This document shows positions 1 through 8,802 of a stretch of 64,000 bases of DNA, one piece after another; position 1 is the first letter of the stretch, and each line of letters begins with the position of its first letter. Where the stretch lies: contig NZ_JAMJXC010000003.1 of NCBI RefSeq assembly GCF_023571765.1, forward strand, positions 419,405 through 483,404, given 5' to 3'. The notes beneath the pieces were generated by a model, which saw only the letters and a program-made list of their open reading frames with translations, did not search any database and had not been told where the DNA came from. The stretch comes from Xanthobacter aminoxidans. GTDB taxonomy: Bacteria > Pseudomonadota > Alphaproteobacteria > Rhizobiales > Xanthobacteraceae. A program made the position numbers and the translations under genes.

Positions 1-2
1 CC

Positions 3-896
3 ATCGACGACACCGGCCGGCTGCTGGCCGGGCAGGGCTATGTGGCCGACCGGGCGCTCTCCACCGTCGTCTTCCTCGCGCTGCGCATGGGCCGCCCGCT
101 GCTGCTGGAGGGCGAGGCCGGCGTCGGCAAGACCGAGGTGGCGAAGGCGCTGGCCGCGGCCCTCGGGCGCCGCCTGATCCGCCTGCAATGCTACGAGGGG
201 CTGGACCTTTCGGCCGCCGTCTACGAGTGGAACCACGCCGCCCAGATGATCGCCATCCGCCTCGCGGAAGCCGCCGGCGAGAGCGACAAGGGCGCCATCG
301 CCGCCGACATCTTCTCCGACCGTTACCTGCTGCGCCGCCCCCTTCTGGAGGCGCTGGAGCCCCATGCCGAAGGCCCGCCCGTCCTGCTGGTGGACGAGCT
401 GGACCGCACGGATGAAGCCTTCGAGGCCTTCCTGCTGGAAGTGCTCTCCGACCATCAGGTGACGATCCCGGAGCTGGGCACCATCAAGGCCGCCGCCCCG
501 CCCATCGTGCTCCTCACCTCCAACCGCACGCGGGAAATCCACGACGCCCTCAAGCGGCGCTGCCTCTATCACTGGGTGGACTATCCCGACGCCACCCGCG
601 AGATGGCGATCCTGCGCACCCGCCTGCCGGACGCCCCCGCGCGGCTCTCGGCCGAGGTGGTGGCCTTCGTGCAGGCGCTGCGCAAGGAAGACCTGTTCAA
701 GGTGCCCGGCGTCGCCGAGACGCTGGACTGGGCCTCCGCGCTGGTGGAACTGAACGCGGTGTCGCTCGATCCCGGCCTCGTGGGCGACACGCTGGGCGTG
801 CTGCTCAAATATCAGGACGACATCGCCCGCACCGACGCGCCCCGCATCGAGCGTCTCATCGAGGAGGCGCGGCAGGCCTCGCGCGCGGCGGAGTGA
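3..896 (+). CDS. coxD: MoxR/CoxD-like AAA+ ATPase (5' end cut by window edge)
   Basis: AAA+ ATPase of the MoxR class, the CoxD type that works with a VWA partner in maturing the active site of molybdenum hydroxylases such as CO dehydrogenase. The frame is open from base 3 without a stop, so the true start is at or just before the window edge; an internal GTG at 42 is probably not the start because conserved sequence precedes it. Walker A (GEAGVGKT, near base 111), Walker B (LLVDELDR, near 388) and a sensor Asn/Arg stretch (TSNRTREIHDALKRRC) are visible. The stop overlaps the GTG of the next gene, so the two are translationally coupled. The Cox assignment rests on the coxE partner and the XdhC/MobA-like genes downstream; a general MoxR role cannot be excluded. 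Confidence 0.85.
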   Translation: MDDTGRLLAGQGYVADRALSTVVFLALRMGRPLLLEGEAGVGKTEVAKALAAALGRRLIRLQCYEGLDLSAAVYEWNHAAQMIAIRLAEAAGESDKGAIAADIFSDRYLLRRPLLEALEPHAEGPPVLLVDELDRTDEAFEAFLLEVLSDHQVTIPELGTIKAAAPPIVLLTSNRTREIHDALKRRCLYHWVDYPDATREMAILRTRLPDAPARLSAEVVAFVQALRKEDLFKVPGVAETLDWASALVELNAVSLDPGLVGDTLGVLLKYQDDIARTDAPRIERLIEEARQASRAAE

Positions 897-2113
897 ACGG
901 GACGTCTGTGACCGCTGCGACCGCCGCCGAAGACGGGCGGCTCGCCGAGAACATCGCCTGGTTCGGCCGGGCCCTGCGCGCCGCCGGCCTGAAGGTGGGG
1001 CCGGGCCGCATCCTCGACGCGGTGGCGGCGGTGGAGATGGCGGGCGTCGGCGCGCGCGAGGATTTCTACTGGACGCTCCACGCCCTCTTCGTGTCGCGCC
1101 ACGAGGACAGCGTGGTGTTCGATCAGGCCTTCCGCCTGTTCTGGCGCCGTCGGGCGCATCAGGAACGGCTCATCGCCATGCTCTCGCCGGTGGCCGTGCC
1201 GCAGCGCGAGCAGAAGCGCGAGAGCGTGCTCCGGCGGGTGGAGGAGGCGCTGTTCGCCGGAGTCGGCACCGAGCGGCAGGTGGAAAAGCCCCGCGTGGAG
1301 GTGGAGGCGCGCCTCTCCGCCTCCGTCGAGGACGTGCTGCGCACCAAGGATTTCGCCCAGATGTCTGCCGCCGAACTCGCCGAGGCGCGCCGCCGCATCG
1401 CGCAATTGCGGATGCCGGACGACTATGCCCGCACGCGGCGGCTCATCCCCGACCCGAAGGGCCGCCGGCTCGATCTGCGCGCCTCCCTACGCGCCGCCGT
1501 GGCGACGGGCGGCGACCTCGTGCTGCTGAAGCATCGCGGCCCGAAGGAGAAGCCGCCGCCGGTGGTGGCGCTGGTGGATATCTCCGGCTCCATGGCGGAT
1601 TATTCCCGTCCCATCCTCTCCTTCCTCCATGCGCTCGGGGCGCGGCGGAAGGTGTCCGTCTTCCTGTTCGGCACGCGCCTCACCAATGTCACCCGGCAGC
1701 TGGCGCGGCGCGATCCCGATGCGGCGCTGGCGGCCGTCTCCGCCTCGGCGCGGGACTGGGCGGGGGGCACCCGCATCGCTGCCTCGCTGCGCGCCTTCAA
1801 TGTGGAGTGGTCGCGCCGGGTAACGGCGCAGAACCCTGTCGTTCTGCTGTTCACCGACGGTCTGGAGCGGGAGGTGGACGATACGCTGCCCGGCGAGATG
1901 GCCCGCCTCAAGCGCTCCTGCCGCCGGCTCGTCTGGCTCAATCCGCTTTTGCGCTACGAAGGGTTCGAGCCGAAGGCGCAGGGCGTCGCCGCCATGCTGC
2001 CGCAGGTGGACGAGATGCGTCCCGTCCACGACCTTAAAAGCCTGGAAGGCCTTGTGACAGCCCTGTCCGGCCCCCTCAGCCGGCGGTCTCTTCCACCGCC
2101 AGCTCGAAGGTGA
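893..2113 (+). CDS. coxE: CoxE-like VWA domain protein
   Basis: 406-residue protein with an N-terminal helical DUF-type region and a C-terminal von Willebrand A domain. The metal-ion-dependent adhesion motif DISGSM lies near residue 225 and a second acidic segment (LLFTDGLERE) near 320. In the cox cluster of Oligotropha the CoxD ATPase and CoxE form a MoxR-VWA pair acting on the apo-hydroxylase (family knowledge). It begins with GTG inside the coxD stop codon. The last 38 bases overlap, tail to tail, the PPC-domain gene on the other strand. No substrate can be read from this sequence; the hydroxylase subunits would be expected upstream of the window. Confidence 0.83.
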   Translation: MNGTSVTAATAAEDGRLAENIAWFGRALRAAGLKVGPGRILDAVAAVEMAGVGAREDFYWTLHALFVSRHEDSVVFDQAFRLFWRRRAHQERLIAMLSPVAVPQREQKRESVLRRVEEALFAGVGTERQVEKPRVEVEARLSASVEDVLRTKDFAQMSAAELAEARRRIAQLRMPDDYARTRRLIPDPKGRRLDLRASLRAAVATGGDLVLLKHRGPKEKPPPVVALVDISGSMADYSRPILSFLHALGARRKVSVFLFGTRLTNVTRQLARRDPDAALAAVSASARDWAGGTRIAASLRAFNVEWSRRVTAQNPVVLLFTDGLEREVDDTLPGEMARLKRSCRRLVWLNPLLRYEGFEPKAQGVAAMLPQVDEMRPVHDLKSLEGLVTALSGPLSRRSLPPPARR

Positions 2114-2942
2114 TGAGAACAGGGTTTTCCCCCCGCACCAGCCGCCCCTCGGCGAGCACGCCGGAGAGGCCGATGAGGGAGAGGGAGATGTCGGCGACCA
2201 GCGCGCCCGTCACATCGGGGGCGATCACGCCGTTGGTCACGAACACCTCGGTGGCATAGTCCTCCACCTCCGGCGCATCATGGAAGCGCGCGCCGATGAT
2301 GCTGCCCACCCCGCCGCGCAGCCGCCCGCCCTTGAAGCCATGGCGGCGGCAGATGTCTTCCACCGCGCCGAACAGCTCCGTGTTGGGCCGCACCCGCGCG
2401 AAGGCGATGCGCGGGCCATCGGCCGGAGCGTTCACGGCATGGGGGGTGAAGAGGGGGAAGTTGGTCTCGGGATCGTAATCGGCTGATGTCTCCACCTCGG
2501 CGGCGCCATAGGCGCGGGCGCGGATGGGCTCGGCCACGACCGCCTCGTGGGGCATCACATGGCCGCCGTGGCGTGTGCCGTCCGGCTCGATCCAGAAGGC
2601 ATGGCAATGGATGAAGGGCGCGCCCTCCTTCCGGCCGAAGGTGACGTTGCCGCGCTCCAGCTTGGTCACGCCCTCGGGGGAGAAGGCGCGGCTGTACCAT
2701 GCGGCGTGGGTGTCGTCGGGCGAGGCGGCGGGCATCACATAGGTGAAGGGGCCGAAGGCGCCGCCGGAAATCTCTACCTGCGCCGCGCCCATTCCGGCGT
2801 CCAGCAGCGGCCCGCAGATGGCGGCATTGATGGTGAGGCCGGGCTGGAGGGTGAAGTCCAGCACCTTCAGCGCACCCACCGCGCTCTCGATGCGCTGGGG
2901 GGCGACCGGCCCGGGCTGGGTGATGCGGCGAAGCTCAGCCAT
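2076..2942 (-). CDS. Two-domain PPC/DUF296-family protein
   Basis: 288-residue protein with two tandem PPC (DUF296, AT-hook-associated) domains. Each half contains a glycine-rich core (ISGGAFGPFTYVMP near residue 60; GGRLRGGVGSIIGARF near 215), and the first half has the paired histidines of the fold (FIHCHAFW, HGGHVMP). Stand-alone bacterial PPC proteins form trimers and may bind metal; their function is not settled. The start ATG at 2942 overlaps the stop of the upstream lysine aminomutase-like gene by 8 bases, so the two form an operon. Its 3' end overlaps the convergent coxE. No signal peptide or AT-hook is visible. Confidence 0.7.
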   Translation of the reverse strand: MAELRRITQPGPVAPQRIESAVGALKVLDFTLQPGLTINAAICGPLLDAGMGAAQVEISGGAFGPFTYVMPAASPDDTHAAWYSRAFSPEGVTKLERGNVTFGRKEGAPFIHCHAFWIEPDGTRHGGHVMPHEAVVAEPIRARAYGAAEVETSADYDPETNFPLFTPHAVNAPADGPRIAFARVRPNTELFGAVEDICRRHGFKGGRLRGGVGSIIGARFHDAPEVEDYATEVFVTNGVIAPDVTGALVADISLSLIGLSGVLAEGRLVRGENPVLITFELAVEETAG

Positions 2943-4029
2943 TTGTTCCCTCATCGGCATAGGCGTGCAGGCCGCCGCAATTGTCGCTCACCTGATAGCC
3001 GCCCTCGGTCGCGGCCAGATGGCCCGGCGTGAGCGGCACTTTCCCGGCCCCGCCGGGGATATCGAGCACATAGGTCGGCTGCGCGATGCCGGAAAGGCGC
3101 CCGCGCAGCGCCCGCACCAGCGCCTGCCCCTCGGCGATGGGCAGGCGGAAATGGCCGGTGCCGGGGGCGAGGTCGGGATGGTGCAGGTAATAGGGCTTCA
3201 CCCGGCATTCCACGAGGGCGCGGAATAGCTCGGACAATGTCTCGACGCTGTCGTTCACCCCACGCAGCAGCACCGTCTGCGACAGCAGGGGAATGCCGGC
3301 ATCGGCGAGCCGCGCCAGCGCGGCGCGGGCGGCGGGCGTCAATTCCCGCGCATGGTTCACATGCACCGCCACATAGGGCGTGAGGCCTGATGCCTTGAGC
3401 GCGGCGACGAAGGCCGGCGTCACCCGCTCCGGCGCGGCGATGGGCACGCGGGTGTGGTGGCGCACGATCTTTACATGGGGGATGGCGGCAAGCCGCCCCA
3501 CTACCTCGCCCATGCGCCGCGCCGAGAGCATGAAGGGATCGCCACCGGTGAGGATGACTTCCCAGATCTCCGGATGCCCGGCGAAATAGGCGAACGCCTG
3601 CTCCAGCGCATCGTCCGACAGAAGCGAGGCCGCACCCGGCCCCACCATCTCGCGGCGGAAGCAGAAGCGGCAATAGACGGCGCAGACGCCCACGATCTTC
3701 AGGAGCGCCCGGTCGGGGTAGCGATGCACCACGCCCGGCACGGGGCTATGGGCGTCGTCGCCGATGGGGTCGGCCAACTCCTCGGGGCGCACCTTCAGCT
3801 CGGCGGCATCGGGCACGAACTGGCGGGCGATGGGGTCGGCGGCGTCCGTCATGTCGATGGCGGCGGCCAGCGTGGGCGTCACCGCCACGGCATAGCGGGC
3901 GGCCACCTGTTCCAGCGCGGTGCGCGCGTCCGGCGCGGCGAGGCCGGCGCCGATCAGGTCGTCGGCGGTGCGCAGCGTCCCTTGATCGCGGGCGGCCAAG
4001 GACACAAGTTTGTTGAGAGGGTTCGGCAT
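2935..4029 (-). CDS. Lysine 2,3-aminomutase family radical SAM protein
   Basis: 364-residue radical SAM enzyme. The Fe-S motif CxxxCxxC is at Cys116, Cys120 and Cys123, followed by the KamA/EpmB features GGDPFMLS and HTRVPIAAPERVTP, plus HHPDLAPGTGHFR near the PLP-binding region. The family either isomerises L-lysine to beta-lysine or (EpmB) prepares beta-lysine for elongation factor P. No epmA or efp gene is adjacent, so the specific substrate is undecided. It is the first gene of a two-gene leftward unit with the PPC protein and lies head to head with the xdhC genes, 62 bases apart. The start chosen is the first ATG, which gives the usual length. Confidence 0.82.
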   Translation of the reverse strand: MPNPLNKLVSLAARDQGTLRTADDLIGAGLAAPDARTALEQVAARYAVAVTPTLAAAIDMTDAADPIARQFVPDAAELKVRPEELADPIGDDAHSPVPGVVHRYPDRALLKIVGVCAVYCRFCFRREMVGPGAASLLSDDALEQAFAYFAGHPEIWEVILTGGDPFMLSARRMGEVVGRLAAIPHVKIVRHHTRVPIAAPERVTPAFVAALKASGLTPYVAVHVNHARELTPAARAALARLADAGIPLLSQTVLLRGVNDSVETLSELFRALVECRVKPYYLHHPDLAPGTGHFRLPIAEGQALVRALRGRLSGIAQPTYVLDIPGGAGKVPLTPGHLAATEGGYQVSDNCGGLHAYADEGTNG

Positions 4030-4091
4030 CGGCTCGGCGGACAGCTATATGGGAAGCCTGCCGGGATGCCAAATCGATACGGGAGCCGCCC

Positions 4092-4415
4092 ATGGACGTG
4101 ACCGACAGCGATGTTCTCGCCGCCGCCGAGCGCTGGCGCCGCGAGGGCCGGGGGGTGGCCATCGCCACCGTGCTGGAAACCTGGGGCTCGGCACCGCGCC
4201 CGGTGGGCAGCCGCCTTGTCATCGATGCGGAGGGCAATTTCCTCGGCTCGGTCTCCGGCGGCTGCGTCGAAGGCGCGGTGGTGAGCGAGGCGGCGGAGGT
4301 GATCGCGGCAGGCAGGCCGCGCACGCTGGAATTCGGCGTCGCTGACGAGACCGCCTGGAAGGTCGGCCTCTCCTGCGGCGGCAAGATCGCCGTCTATGTG
4401 GAGCCGGTGGACTGA
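4092..4415 (+). CDS. XdhC/CoxI N-terminal domain protein (first half of a split XdhC)
   Basis: 107-residue stand-alone XdhC_CoxI domain: the GSAPRPVGS and GSVSGGCVEG motifs typical of the N-terminal domain are complete, with Cys near residues 56 and 96. XdhC-type proteins insert sulfurated molybdenum cofactor into xanthine dehydrogenase or CO dehydrogenase. The Rossmann half normally fused to this domain is encoded separately 82 bases downstream, so the usual single protein is split into two genes. The frame ends cleanly after the domain, so this looks like a stable split, known in related genomes, rather than a broken gene. Confidence 0.85.
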   Translation: MDVTDSDVLAAAERWRREGRGVAIATVLETWGSAPRPVGSRLVIDAEGNFLGSVSGGCVEGAVVSEAAEVIAAGRPRTLEFGVADETAWKVGLSCGGKIAVYVEPVD

Positions 4416-4497
4416 GCACACCGGGCGGTGACGCAGGCCGTCAAGCGTTATATTCAGTGGGGAAGATGATCCGGATGCTCCCTGAGGGAGGACCACC

Positions 4498-5196
4498 ATG
4501 CGTCTCGACCTGCTCGCGGCCCTGAATGCGGAACGCGCCGCCCGCCGCGCGGCGGTCGTCGTGACCGAGCTTGCCACCGGTGCCCAAAGGCTCGCCACCG
4601 CCGCGACCCTCGCCTCCGATCCGCTGGCGCCGGAGATCGCGGCGGCGCTGGCCGAGCGTCGCAGCGGCAAGGCCGGGGAGGGCAGCGTCTTCCTCGCGGT
4701 GGATGTGCCACCGCCCCGGATGCTGGTGATCGGCGCCGTCCATATCTCCCAGGCGCTGGCGCCCATGGCGCGGCTCGCCGGATTCGACCTGACAATTCTC
4801 GATCCGCGCACCGCCTTCGCCACCCCCGAGCGCTTCCCGGATGTGCCGGTGATCGCCGAATGGCCGGAGGAGGCGCTGCCGGCCTACGGGCTCGATCCCT
4901 TCACCGCGCTGGTGGCGCTCACACATGATCCGAAGATCGACGAGCCGGCCATCGCCGCCGCCCTTCGGGCCGAGTGCTTCTATGTGGGCGCGCTCGGTTC
5001 GCGGCGTACCCACGCCAAGCGCGTGGAACGGCTCGCGGCGGCGGGGCTGTCCCAGCAGGCCATCAGCCGCATCCACGCGCCCATCGGCATGGACATCGGC
5101 GCCTCCAGCCCGGCGGAGATCGCGGTCGCGGTGCTGGCCGAGGTGATCCGCGCCCTGCGCACCGGTGCCAGCGCCACGGCGGGAGCGGCGGCGTGA
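4498..5196 (+). CDS. XdhC Rossmann-domain protein (second half of a split XdhC)
   Basis: 232-residue protein equal to the C-terminal Rossmann domain of XdhC/CoxF/CoxI. It shows the dinucleotide-fold segment MLVIGAVHISQALAPMA, the DPRTAFATPERF motif, LTHDPKIDEPAI and the C-terminal YVGALGSRRTHAKR signature. It would pair with the short XdhC domain upstream to deliver molybdenum cofactor to a hydroxylase. A purine-rich site (GGGAGGA) lies just upstream of the ATG at 4498. Its TGA overlaps the GTG of the following gene, so the pair is translationally coupled. Confidence 0.85.
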   Translation: MRLDLLAALNAERAARRAAVVVTELATGAQRLATAATLASDPLAPEIAAALAERRSGKAGEGSVFLAVDVPPPRMLVIGAVHISQALAPMARLAGFDLTILDPRTAFATPERFPDVPVIAEWPEEALPAYGLDPFTALVALTHDPKIDEPAIAAALRAECFYVGALGSRRTHAKRVERLAAAGLSQQAISRIHAPIGMDIGASSPAEIAVAVLAEVIRALRTGASATAGAAA

Positions 5197-6845
5197 GATT
5201 TGGCCCCCTGCCGCTCGCCGAGGCCGAAGGCGCCGTCGCCGCCCATTCCGTGCGGCTCCCCGGCGGCACCATCAAGAAGGGCACCCGCCTGACGGCGGCC
5301 GACATCGCCCGTCTCGCGGCGGCCGGCATCGCCGAGGTGGTCGCGGCGCGCATGGAGCCGGGGGATGTGGCCGAGGATGCCGCCGCGCGTCGCCTCGCCG
5401 ATGCGGTGGCGGGCGCCAACGTGCGGCCCGACACGGCCTTCACCGGCCGCGCCAATCTCTACGCCGCCGCCGCCGGCGTCCTGCGGATTTCGGATGCCGC
5501 GCTGGACGCCTTCAACGCGGTGGACGAAGCCATCACCCTCGCCACCCTGCGCGACTTCAGCGCGGTGGCGGCCGGCGACATGGTGGGGACGGTGAAGATC
5601 ATCCCCTATGCCGTCCCGGGTGCGCTCGTGGAGGCGGCCGCCGCGGCGGCACAGGGCGTGATCGCCATCGCGCCGTTCCGGCTGAAGCGCGTGGCGGTGC
5701 TCTCCACCCTGCTGCCGGGCCTCGCCGACAAGGTGGTGGCGAAGACGCTCGCCGTCACCCGCGCCCGCCTCGCGATCGCCGGGGCCGAGGTCATCGCCCA
5801 CCAGACCCTGCCCCATGACACGGCGGCCCTCGCCGCCGCACTCAAGGAGGCGGTGGCGGACGGTGCGGAACTGGTCATCGTCTTCGGCGCCTCCGCCATC
5901 GCCGACCGCAACGACGTGATCCCCGCGGGGCTCGTGGCGGCGGGCGGAGAAGTCCAGCGGCTGGGCATGCCGGTGGACCCCGGCAACCTCCTGATGCTGG
6001 GGCGGCTTGGCGCCGTGCCGGTGCTGGGCGCGCCGGGCTGCGCGCGCAGCCCGAAGGAGAACGGCTTCGATTTCATCCTCCATCGCCTCCTCGCCGGGCT
6101 GGAGGTGAGCGCCCGCGACATCGCCCGGCTCGGCGCCGGCGGGCTGCTGCAGGATATCGCCGCCCGCCCCCATCCCCGCGCAGAGAGCGACGAGGCGGAG
6201 GACGGGTTCGCCGCCGTCATCCTCGCCGCCGGCCGCTCCTCGCGCATGGGGGAGGGCATCAACAAGCTGCTCGCGGAAGTGGGCGGACGGCCGGTGATAC
6301 GCCGCGTGGCGGAGGCGGCGCTGGCCTCCCGTGCGCGGCCGGTGATCGTCGTGACTGGGCACGAGCGCGGCCGCGTGGAGGCGGCGCTGGCGGGTTTGGA
6401 GGTCGTATTCGTCCACAATCCCGATCATGCGACGGGCATGGCCTCCTCGCTGCGCGCCGGCATTGCCGCAGTGCCGGAGACGGCGGCCGGCGCGCTGGTG
6501 GTGCTCGGCGACATGCCGCTGCTCGCGCCCGGCCTGCTCGACCGCCTGATGACGGCCTATGCGCCTGCTTCGGGTCGGCTCATCGCGGCGCCGGTGGAGG
6601 GCGGGCAGCGGGGGCATCCGGTGTTGTGGTCGCGCCGCTTCTTCGCCGAGCTGGCGGCGCTGGAGGGGGATGTGGGCGCCCGCGCCATCCTCGCCGCCAA
6701 TGCCGAGCTGGTGGCGGAAGTGCCGGTCGCGGCGGAGGAGGGCGCCTTCCTCGACGTGGACACGCCGCGCCTCCTCGCCGAGGCGCGCGAGGCCGCCGCC
6801 AAAGGTGAGCGGCAGCTCAGAACGGCGCCGGCTGAAGGTGCGTGA
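5193..6845 (+). CDS. Fused molybdopterin-binding / MobA-like nucleotidyltransferase
   Basis: 550-residue fusion. Residues 1-320 resemble a MoaB/MoeA-type molybdopterin-binding region (VIVFGASAIADRNDVIPAG, GMPVDPGNL). Residues from about 338 are a MobA-like transferase with the nucleotide motif ILAAGRSSRMG and the metal-binding GDMPLL. The combination suggests synthesis of a molybdopterin cytosine dinucleotide cofactor for a xanthine dehydrogenase/CO dehydrogenase family enzyme (inference from families). The start is GTG 5193, inside the preceding stop; the frame is open further upstream but that part overlaps the xdhC gene and is not conserved. The last 29 bases overlap the convergent DUF488 gene. 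Confidence 0.85.
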   Translation: MRFGPLPLAEAEGAVAAHSVRLPGGTIKKGTRLTAADIARLAAAGIAEVVAARMEPGDVAEDAAARRLADAVAGANVRPDTAFTGRANLYAAAAGVLRISDAALDAFNAVDEAITLATLRDFSAVAAGDMVGTVKIIPYAVPGALVEAAAAAAQGVIAIAPFRLKRVAVLSTLLPGLADKVVAKTLAVTRARLAIAGAEVIAHQTLPHDTAALAAALKEAVADGAELVIVFGASAIADRNDVIPAGLVAAGGEVQRLGMPVDPGNLLMLGRLGAVPVLGAPGCARSPKENGFDFILHRLLAGLEVSARDIARLGAGGLLQDIAARPHPRAESDEAEDGFAAVILAAGRSSRMGEGINKLLAEVGGRPVIRRVAEAALASRARPVIVVTGHERGRVEAALAGLEVVFVHNPDHATGMASSLRAGIAAVPETAAGALVVLGDMPLLAPGLLDRLMTAYAPASGRLIAAPVEGGQRGHPVLWSRRFFAELAALEGDVGARAILAANAELVAEVPVAAEEGAFLDVDTPRLLAEAREAAAKGERQLRTAPAEGA

Positions 6846-7284
6846 CGCCGATGTCCAGCCGCTCGCACAGGAATTGCGCGAGCCGCAGCCGGTGGCACCC
6901 CTCCACATGGCGCTCGAAGCACATGAGACAGATGCGCCGGCCCTGCGCCAGCTCGGCCAATTCCTCCAGCGCCGCCTTGGCGGGATCGGTGGCGAGGTGA
7001 GCGTCGTAGATGCGCATCAGCGCGTCATGGTCGCCGCTGCGCGCCGCGAGCCGGCCCTCCTTGGGCGTGCCCAGCGTCCTGAGGTGGACATAGGCGACGC
7101 CGTGCTCGGCAATGCCCGCCGCCAGCGCCGTCTTGGAGAAACCCGGCCGGCGTGACGCCGCGACGGCGCGCACGTCCACCAGCAGGCCCACCTTCGCCTC
7201 ATCCAGCGCCGACTGGAAGGCGGAGGGCGTAGACTGCTCGTAGCCGATGGTGAAGAGGGCGGTGGGGGCTTTGCGGCTGCTCAT
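6817..7284 (-). CDS. DUF488 family protein
   Basis: 155-residue cytoplasmic protein of the DUF488 family. Visible signatures are the N-terminal FTIGYEQSTPSAF, the LVDVRAVAASRRPGFSK segment and the C-terminal LMCFERHVEGCHR with paired Cys/His. The biochemical function is unknown; the conserved Arg, Cys and His residues suggest nucleic acid or metal binding. Start at 7284 (MSSRKAP) because family similarity begins there, although the frame is open further upstream. Convergent with the MobA-like gene. Confidence 0.8.
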   Translation of the reverse strand: MSSRKAPTALFTIGYEQSTPSAFQSALDEAKVGLLVDVRAVAASRRPGFSKTALAAGIAEHGVAYVHLRTLGTPKEGRLAARSGDHDALMRIYDAHLATDPAKAALEELAELAQGRRICLMCFERHVEGCHRLRLAQFLCERLDIGVTHLQPAPF

Positions 7285-7489
7285 GAAGGGATCATGCCGC
7301 GCGGCGGACGACCCGTCATCCCCGCCCAGAGCGCGTTTCGCAGGCGCGAAATGGACTTGAGCCGGGGAAAGGCTCACTTTCTTGCCTGAGCCAGCGGTGA
7401 ACGGGGAACCGCGCGGCGCTTCTCGGGTTCAAGAGCCACCCGGGCGGGCGTCGTACAAGGACGGCCGCTGGCTTGGGGGGAGACCCATC

Positions 7490-8662
7490 ATGCGCCTGTT
7501 TCGCTGTGCCGCCTGCGATCAGCTCCTGTATTTCGAAAACCGCCGCTGCGAGAAGTGCGGCCACGATCTCGGCTACATCCCGCAAGCCAACGCTCTGGTG
7601 CCGCTGGAGCGCGAAGGGGATGCCGAGAGCAGCGTGTGGCGCGCCATCGGTCGCGGCGGCGAGCAGCGCTACCGCTTCTGCGCCAATGCGGCGTTCGATG
7701 CCTGCAACTGGCTGATGCCGGCGGAGGAGGAAGGCGAATTCTGCCTCGCCTGCCGCCACAACCGCACGGTGCCGGACCTCACGGTGCCGGAAAACCTGCG
7801 CAAGTGGCGCAAGGTGGAGGTGGCAAAGCACCGGCTCATCTATTCCCTCCTGCGCCTCAACCTGCCGCTGGAGAACAACGAGGACCGCGAGGGCGGCCTC
7901 TGCTTCGACTTCCTCGCCGACGATCCGGACGGCTCGGCCCCGAAGATCATGACCGGCCACGACGAGGGCCTCATCACCATCGCCCTCGCGGAGGCAGACG
8001 ACGCCGAGCGCGAGCATCGCAAGGGGGAGCTTGGCGAGCTTTACCGGACCCTGCTCGGCCATTTCCGCCACGAGACGGGGCATTATTACTGGAACCGGCT
8101 GGTGCGCGACGCCGGTCGCCTCCAAGCCTTCCGCGCCCTCTTCGGCGACGAGACGGTGGATTATGGCGAGGCGCTGCAGGCCTATTACGCCAATGGTCCC
8201 AAGCCCGACTGGCAGATGAACTATGTCTCGGCCTACGCCACGGCCCACCCGTGGGAGGACTTCGCCGAGACGTTCAAGCACTACATCCACATCGTGGATA
8301 CGCTGGAGATGGCGGGCGCCTTCGGCATGCGCGTGCAGCCGCGGCTCGACCGGACCGGCGAGCTGGGCGCGGAGGTGGATTTCAACCCGTATCGCGCCTG
8401 CGCCATCCAGCAGATGGTGGATTCCTGGCTGCCCATCTCGTTCGCGCTCAACAATCTCAACCGCTGCCTCGGCATGTCCGATGCCTATCCGTTCATCCTC
8501 GGTCCGGGCGTCATCGAGAAGGTCGGCTTCATCCACAGCCTGGTCCACCGGCAGGTGGAAGCCGATCCCGTGCCGGAGACCGTCACCGAGGAGGTGCCGC
8601 CGGGCCGTGGCGAGAATGCCGCCGATGCGCCGGAGGGCAGCCCGATCGCCGCAGTCGCGTAA
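7490..8662 (+). CDS. Putative zinc-binding metallopeptidase with N-terminal zinc ribbon
   Basis: 390-residue protein. The N-terminus carries a zinc ribbon (CxxC at residues 6-9 and CEKCG near 22-26, with a second CLAC pair near 85). The middle holds an HETGH metallopeptidase motif near residue 194, followed by a conserved WEDFAETFKHYIHI segment supplying the third zinc ligand. This is the layout of the putative zinc-binding metallopeptidase family (PF15887). There is no signal peptide, so it is probably cytoplasmic. A purine-rich stretch (GGGGGGAGA) precedes ATG 7490. The substrate is unknown. Confidence 0.82.
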   Translation: MRLFRCAACDQLLYFENRRCEKCGHDLGYIPQANALVPLEREGDAESSVWRAIGRGGEQRYRFCANAAFDACNWLMPAEEEGEFCLACRHNRTVPDLTVPENLRKWRKVEVAKHRLIYSLLRLNLPLENNEDREGGLCFDFLADDPDGSAPKIMTGHDEGLITIALAEADDAEREHRKGELGELYRTLLGHFRHETGHYYWNRLVRDAGRLQAFRALFGDETVDYGEALQAYYANGPKPDWQMNYVSAYATAHPWEDFAETFKHYIHIVDTLEMAGAFGMRVQPRLDRTGELGAEVDFNPYRACAIQQMVDSWLPISFALNNLNRCLGMSDAYPFILGPGVIEKVGFIHSLVHRQVEADPVPETVTEEVPPGRGENAADAPEGSPIAAVA

Positions 8663-8802
8663 GGCGTCGGCGGGGTGCGCCTTCACGCACTCGTGAAGCT
8701 GGGCGGGAGCGGATGGGGGTGCCCCATCCGTCCCGTCGGCCTTGCAATCGGATGGCAACGGGCGACCCATGGTCGTCCCTCCGCCGTCGTTCGATTCCCC
8801 CG

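Noticed and set aside
42..50. GTG at 42 as the true start of the CoxD-like ATPase
   Set aside because: The frame is open back to base 3 and that segment (DDTGRLLAGQGYV) fits the conserved start of the family, so the gene continues to or past the window edge.
4416..4497. Split XdhC as a pseudogene
   Set aside because: Both parts start and end cleanly at domain borders with good upstream sites; the split form is known in related bacteria.
4980..6908. 642-codon open frame on the minus strand opposite the MobA-like gene
   Set aside because: Arg/His/Gly-rich composition, no domain, and fully explained as the antisense of a high-GC coding region with strong codon bias. The same holds for long opposite frames near 7316-8857, 8839-10494, 23734-25578 and 47569-49527.
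7555..8802. Possible very long N-terminal extension of the DHA2 exporter (open frame from 7555)
   Set aside because: The extension is the shifted reading of the metallopeptidase gene and is low in sense; membrane-protein sequence begins at ATG 8803.
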